From Trichosphaerium sp. ATCC 40318 (lineage: Eukaryota; Discosea; Flabellinia; Trichosidae), in assembly GCA_038496445.1 (NCBI GenBank), contig JALMLS010000496.1, forward strand, positions 1 to 27,182: a DNA stretch of 27,182 nucleotides, read 5' to 3'. How positions within the stretch are numbered: position 1 is the stretch's first letter; the number at the start of each line of letters is the position of its first letter. The position numbers and the translations under genes are program-made. Positions 21,698 to 27,182 of this stretch are shown piece after piece. The notes under the pieces are model-generated. The model was not told where the DNA came from and made no database searches. It worked only from the letters and a program-made list of their open reading frames with translations.

Positions 21698-24600
21698 CTG
21701 GAATTGAAAAAAAAGTAAGAAAAACACGTGATTTTTTTGTAAAAGTTTGGTTAGGGTGTTGTACCGCTTGTTCAAACTCTTTTAGTAAGTGTTCGTTATA
21801 AATTGCCTCAGCAGATACTATTTCTAAACCTCTACCGCCCATGTTCTTTAGGAGACCATTTAACCTCTTGAGTTCGTAAGGTTGTTGAACCTTTATGTCC
21901 AAGTCAGTTTTTTTTGGTTCACGATGAGTAGTATGTTTTTATTTGTACCTCTTCGTCTCTTTTCACGTGACAAGTTTTATACTCATTAGTAGAATGGCCA
22001 ACAACCCTCCATAGTCCATATGTGAGGAAGTTATCTGAGAATTTCCTAAATGACGTATTTGATTAGGAACTTAACTAGTTTTAGTTCAGTTTCGTTCTCG
22101 CACCATGGGAACAGTGAACTTCCTAGAGACCACCATGGAGAACCCTTTTTAGGCTCACACTTTGCTTGTAGGGTTGTAACATATCTGGCATAATCTAAAA
22201 GGAAGAATAAGCTTTCAAAGCGAGGTAACGTTGATGCTTTTAAACAGTACGTACTTGCTTTGAGTTTGGTTGTCTTTTCAAGTATTTTTTTATGTTCGTG
22301 TTCAGGAACAAGCATTCTCTCCAAGTCCTCTTTGCGTAGATCAAGAAATTGCAAACCGCTAATACCATTAGACAAGCCAACATCAAAAAAAAAGCTCAAG
22401 CACGTGCTGCGCATGCATTGTTTTTCGGAAAAACTGGAAAAACTTTATATCCAAAAATCTGTGAATAAATGTTTTTTCATCGTACGTAATATTGTTGCTT
22501 TGAAAAATCTTTGCAGCATTAGGAGATATTGGTGAAACAACGCTAAAAACATCTTTAACACGCATAAAAGGAGGAGCAAGCTTCTTCCTCTTAATCTTCT
22601 TAACAGCAACTTCAACTTCAAGCTCAATACCTCTGAACGTCTTAAGAACGCCCTTACCAACATCACGTTCCCATGAAGCATATACAGTACCCAATTTAGG
22701 TAAGTAAAGAGCACCAAAACCGTGTTGAAGGTTTGAAGCCCATTGACCTGAATACTTGATGCCATCGGAGTATTCAAAGAATCCTTGACCATGTTTGAGA
22801 TCTTTAACCCATTCTCCAACATATCTAGCACCGACTAGAAGCGTCATTGTACCATATCCATGCTTTTTATCTTGTTTCCATTTACCAACATATGTACAAC
22901 CATTTGCTACTTTCAGTGTACCCTCTCCTTCACGCTTACCCATGACATAATCTCCTTTATACTCAGCGCCGTCAGGCCAAGTGAAGAGACCTTTACCATT
23001 GTACTTTCCTTGATTCCATTGTCCAGTATACACAGACCCATCGGCGAAACAGAATGTTCCCAAGCCGTGCCTTTTATCATGTTGGTACTGACCAACATAC
23101 GAAGCACCTCTACTTCCAGTATAAGATCCTTCTCCATGTCGTTTACCATCAAGCCATTCTCCCAAGTAGGTTCCTCTTTGAGCGTACGCCGCTGTACCTA
23201 CGCCATTAGGTTTACCATTCTTTATCTGACCTTTGTATACCCACCACCGGTACTTGATCGTTCCGCCTCTGTTTTAAAAAATCACGTGTAAGTTCACGTG
23301 ATTAAATAGGAAAAATGTACTTACGTTGCGCCTTGGAATTTCCAAACTCGTTTTGATTTTCGAAGTCTTTCTTTTTGTGCTATAACTAGTCTTGATGACT
23401 TCTGAAGTACATTCTTCTTTTTCTTTATTGTAGATGCTCTTGTCATTGTCTTTGTTATTCTGTTGTTAACGCGGCGTTCCATTGAAAGTCTATAGACCTC
23501 TCTTTGAGCCTTAAACACTGGTGAGAAGGAGAATTACTACAAACCAAATGCTTTGGCTTGTTTTCTACTAGTTGTTACCTTTACTTCATCTACCTTGCTC
23601 TTCTTCTCTTCACCCTCAGGTCTAGGTACAGCTGCGCTTTCAAATCGTTTTCTTTCCTGTTCTTCTTGAGCCTGACGTGTTTGTTAAAAAAACAATCAAA
23701 ATTTTTTAAACGAAAATGTTGTGCCTTGCGAGCTTGTTCTTTTTGTCTTTCTTGTTCTTCTCTTTCTTTTTGTTCTTGTTCTCTCCGCCGTCTCTCTTCT
23801 TCTACTCTCGCTTTTTCAGCTTCTGCCCGTTGTTTTTCTTTGGCTTTTCTTCGTTGACGCTCAGCTTCCTCTCTTCGTTGTTTCTCTTCTAGTTCTCGCT
23901 TTCTAAGAATATCTTGCCTTCGTTTTTCTTGCCTTTCCTGAAGATACATTAACGTCGGTTAAACTGTGGTTGAAATAGTACCTGAACTAGATATTCACAT
24001 AACCTAACGGCAACGTATCTTCTACATAGACTCTGAAGATATACAGAAGCGTGGTGTCGAGCAACGGCCGATTTTACTCTTTTTCTACATAGAAAACCTC
24101 TCACAACTTTTTGGATCTTGATGGCATATGGCTCCATGCACTCTGCACGAAGCTCTTCAAGTACTTCCAGCTGTTGAGTAAAAATTAGTACATAAAGAAT
24201 ATTTACTTAGAGTGTTGATAGTACCGCTTCATGGCGAAGAAAAGCCTTTGTTTTACCAATCTGACAATCCTTTTTTTTCAAACCAGCAGCTTTCATTATC
24301 TTTCTGCAAGTCCTCTTTATATCCCTAGATTTACGACTTGCAACAATACCAAACCTTTGGTAAAAGATTTAGTACGAAATACGAAAATTAGAATAATACC
24401 TGTGCGTGAAGACATCGAAATCCAAACGTATTGGATATCCTGATTGTCTTATTTTTATTGTTTCTAAAACACCAGAACAACTTAGTTGCTCAAGCACTTG
24501 TCCACCATGAAAAACATTTGGTGCTCTGTAACGATTAGGTTTAATACACCTACGAGTATATTTAGATCACATTCTTTCACGTCAGCGAAAATTACCTGAT

Positions 24601-27153
24601 CCAATGAGGATCTGTCTCATTAACAGTTTCCATCAAATCATCGAGTTGAAACTAGAAACAAACATTAAACAAAGAAGATATTGTCAAATATCTAAGTACC
24701 TTAAACTGTGTTCCTACTGTAATTGGTTTGCCACGTATGACTTCAGCGGTCTTTATAAGGTTTTTAATATACGGATCAGTGCTATGTCTTGTCATGGTGA
24801 CAATGTCTGGCTTTAAGGCGTCTTTGTTTTTATCCAAAAAGCCTTTTGCACTGTACATTACCTTAAAAGCCAGTTAAGATAACAGAGGTTTCTGTTGGTT
24901 GAAGTTGGTACGTACACGTTCAGCATAGTGAGATATTCCAAAGTTACCATTAGATATCTTTGGAGAAAGGAAAGAGTCATGAGATTCATGTTGACCTTTA
25001 ATCTTATTCAAAAAAGAAGTATCTGTTCCTTTTGGAAAAGTGCACTCCTCGTTAAGTAGTTCTAGTACACTTGCATGCTAACGTGAACAGTAAGTAATGA
25101 AGACAAAAGAGGTTCTATTATGGTTTTCATAAAACGTACACCATGAGCAATGAGATCAAGTGTTTTTTGGTTGTCATCAAAGGGAATTGCTTGAAAATTT
25201 ATGCCTTCTTTTTGACATGCTTCAAGTTCCCATTTGAAGTTATGTCGATTGTAATGTTGCTGGAAGGTCTCATTCGCGAAATTAATACAAAATTGCTCAA
25301 AACTGTTGGCCTAAAGAAGAAATCTTAGAGTCAGACATGGTCACGTCAACACAAAAAAAAAGTTGGTTGATGCAACTTACCTTGAAATTCTCGAAACCAA
25401 AAATATCCAAGAGCCCAATAAATAACTGACTATTTGTATTATTTATAGTGTTATTAATCTTTACTACTATCCAGTCGAATAAATTACTGTACAAAGCTTT
25501 TGAAAGGACATCTCTGACATCAACAGCCTAAAACACAAGTTTAATTTTAAATCAGATTTCATTCTTTTGAAGTACTTGTGAGGCCGAGTACGGCACTATA
25601 TACACTTCTTTTGCTATAACATTACGTCTTGTGAGCAAAATAGATTGAAGCTCTGTTGGATCTACACATAGTAGCTTCGCAACAATAAATACAATCTCAG
25701 GATTTTCTACTTGAGCCTAAACCAAAACTTGTAAAGTGTTGTTTCCAACGTATTTTTTTCGTACTTCCTCCTTCTCTGAAGAACCGATATTTAGATTACC
25801 CAGATGAAGGATAGCGGATAATACCCTGAAAATAAAATCCCTCTCCTCTTTTCCAATATTAATACGAGCCATAGCAGAGATGACTTGTTTCAGTTCTTTC
25901 TATTCGAGAAAAAAAAAATGAGCAAAAAAAGTCACGTGATTTAAGGACAAAGTACTTCTTCATTGCGTCCTTGAATCATCACACATCCACTACCGTTAAG
26001 GTACCGATAGTCTCCGACTCTTTTAAGGTTATATCGCATCCTTTGCTGCACGTAAGACAAAAGAATAAAGAAAAAAAAGATCTACTCACTTAAATTCAGC
26101 ATCAGTTGAAGCCAACATCATATAAAAAATATGATAATTACGCTCGCCATGACCTTGATTGATAACACGTGTCTAGAAGATATGGGTAAAAACAAAAAAA
26201 AACTCACAAAACAAAAAGAAAAAGTTTTTCAGCCAATCCTTCGTGTGACTGTCCCCTCCACGTGCCTACCTTTTCCAGCAAGTAATTATCAATCCTTGCA
26301 CCTACCAAGCCACCCTGTCTATCAAATTGTAGTCGTATAAACTTCCCCTACAATTAAAAAAAATTGTCAACACTTTTTTTGGGTATTTAATCATTTTCAC
26401 TCACAAAGCGACTGGAGTTATCGTTTTTAGCAGTCTTCGCATTACCTAAAATAGGGTTAATATATCTACATAAATATGGACCTTACCAAACGCTTCGAGT
26501 ATTGGGTTTGTGCCTTGGATTTGGGCGCATATTTTGTTTCCTTTTGAATCAGAACTGCCAACGAACGACAAGTACTTCATAGCGATTTTTGCTGTTTCGG
26601 TCTACATTGAACAACTTAGAACCCATTACCGCGCTCTCTTTATAGTCTATCATTACCTTTCCCGCGCCAGACTCTCCACTAATCAAAATAGCTTGGGACT
26701 TTGTATCTAAATAATCTTAGCAGTGACATTGTCGAAAACGGTGCGAACCTCTTAGTAAGTTAACGTAGCACCTATCCGCTAAAGCAAAAATGTGTGGCTT
26801 CTCTTCTCCATGTGACTTATTTCTATAACTACAAATACAAGTTAAAACGCATTAAAACTAACCTATAAGGCGGTATACGCACGTTTTCATTGTTTTGTCA
26901 TCGTACAATGGTAATTGTTTAAAAGGATTAACAGCAATTACAATACGCCCTGTGTATGTCTACAAAACGACGCTTTGAATAAGATTTTCACGTGATATGA
27001 CGGTTCAGCGCACGTATATAATATCCTTTAAATATCTCTGTCTTATATTGTGTAATACAGTAGATGCATGAAGTTCTGAGAGGTACAGCATATCCTCTAC
27101 GTCTCTAAGCACTGATTTGTCCAAAATTTTTCTAACATGAGCTTTTTGTACTT
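20418..27153 (-). CDS. Myosin-IQ-coil-MORN-SAM-ADP-ribosyltransferase fusion (5' end outside window)
   Basis: Thirty exons run from 27153 down to the stop at 20418 and keep phase at all 29 junctions, giving 1,605 visible residues. Order: myosin motor (1-667), IQ neck (668-730), charged coiled coil (731-836), basic linker (836-899), eight MORN repeats (about 910-1105), SAM-like region (about 1161-1225), an unplaced linker with WW-rich patches (1226-1345), ART domain (about 1346-1540), acidic then basic tail. Motor signatures are GESGAGKTET (P-loop), NDNSSRFGKF (switch I) and [10 protein letters not shown] (switch II), so it should be an active actin motor. MORN repeats usually bind membranes or scaffold proteins. 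One intron (23672-23724) has a GC donor. The extreme N-terminus, about 60-80 residues, is missing. I cannot assign a myosin class. Two abutting transcripts are possible but phase continuity argues against it. Confidence 0.88.
22104..22433 (-). other. Domain: SAM-like segment and linker
   Basis: The exon begins with phase 2 joined to the MORN exon. The stretch [20 protein letters not shown] followed by [13 protein letters not shown] has the pattern of a SAM domain (G-x-x-F-L-x-L, then E-D-L, then a lysine-rich last helix). SAM domains oligomerise or bind partners. The rest ([13 protein letters not shown]) is unassigned. Confidence 0.55.
22486..23268 (-). other. Domain: eight MORN repeats in one 783-base exon
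   Basis: Repeats of 23 residues, each with Y-x-G-x-W/Y then G-x-G, for example [45 protein letters not shown] and [15 protein letters not shown]. Eight are clear and a ninth is degenerate. A basic segment follows (VKKIKRKK). This is by far the largest exon of the gene; others average about 140 bases. MORN ladders bind phosphoinositides or pack as extended dimers, which would give the tail a membrane or scaffold contact. Confidence 0.93.
23325..24170 (-). other. Domain: IQ neck, coiled coil and basic linker
   Basis: Exon 24170-23982 holds one good IQ motif ([16 protein letters not shown]) and one degenerate one ([16 protein letters not shown]), where calmodulin-like light chains would bind. 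Exon 23937-23725 is an unbroken E/R/K/Q helix ([20 protein letters not shown] onward) that could act as a single alpha-helix lever extension or a dimerising coil. Exons 23671-23569 and 23517-23325 are Pro/Glu then very basic ([20 protein letters not shown]). A GC-AG intron at 23672-23724 is needed to keep frame. Confidence 0.85.
24225..27153 (-). other. Domain: myosin motor head, exons 1-18 of visible part
   Basis: Exons 27153-27014, 26959-26883, 26828-26749, 26706-26657, 26601-26487, 26445-26405, 26347-26270, 26172-26090, 26040-25956, 25899-25765, 25716-25576, 25527-25381, 25310-25140, 25077-24916, 24861-24700, 24651-24596, 24549-24400 and 24354-24225. Recognisable stretches in order: [40 protein letters not shown], the P-loop, [38 protein letters not shown], the switch II strand, [23 protein letters not shown]-type actin-binding region (written across a splice), [16 protein letters not shown] and the converter GYPIRLDF with GKTKAFLR. 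It is complete from shortly before the TYTG strand to the converter. Confidence 0.93.
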
Positions 27154-27182
27154 CTATTTTTTTCTATTCGTTTTAATCTCTT

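Noticed and set aside
22860-23291. Plus-strand 143-codon frame
   Set aside because: Shadow of the MORN repeats on the minus strand.
23558-23906. Plus-strand Leu/Ser/Phe-rich frames resembling membrane proteins
   Set aside because: Complement of the E/K/R-rich coiled coil of the myosin gene.

Overview
This is an AT-rich nuclear fragment from a microbial eukaryote with a compact, intron-dense genome. I placed about 78 introns in roughly 27 kb. Most are 48-90 bp with GT-AG ends, and an unusually large share have GC-AG ends. There are no operons, ribosome binding sites, tRNA or rRNA genes that I can see. The lineage cannot be fixed from this window; a multidomain-tailed myosin, METTL5, JMJD8, an RBR ligase and a mutator-like element fit a protist better than an animal, plant or higher fungus. 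Gene models below were built by hand from exon homology, splice-site dinucleotides and reading-phase continuity; none has been checked against transcripts.

Layout. 1-1096: broken plus-strand copy of a leucine-rich-repeat (LRR) gene. 1350-2398: METTL5-type 18S rRNA m6A methyltransferase, six exons. 2793-4888: intact minus-strand LRR paralogue, so METTL5 sits in the loop of an inverted LRR gene pair. 5325-5482: doubtful small minus-strand gene. 5693-8130: secreted, probably GPI-anchored Thr/Pro-rich glycoprotein whose second intron carries a MITE-like insertion. 8679-9516: JMJD8-type JmjC protein. 9913-11883: RBR (RING1-IBR-RING2) ubiquitin ligase. 12090-13928: D-amino-acid-oxidase-family flavoenzyme. 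14218-14497: tiny three-exon gene. 14658-15167: secreted protein made of three six-cysteine modules. 15299-19156: mutator-like (MULE) transposon with ~0.5 kb terminal inverted repeats and an apparently undamaged ten-exon transposase. 19400-20105: small HEXXH protein. 20418-27153 and beyond the right edge: a minus-strand gene of at least 30 exons encoding a myosin motor fused to IQ, coiled coil, eight MORN repeats, a SAM-like segment and a C-terminal ADP-ribosyltransferase (ART/PARP-like) domain.

The genes are unrelated neighbours and do not form a pathway. The most notable object is the myosin-MORN-SAM-ART fusion: 30 exons join without a single phase error into 1,605 visible residues. The second is the splice signal: seven introns with GC donors, mostly GCACG, and a very common GTAC donor. 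The third is the excess of the palindrome CACGTG, much of it inside introns.
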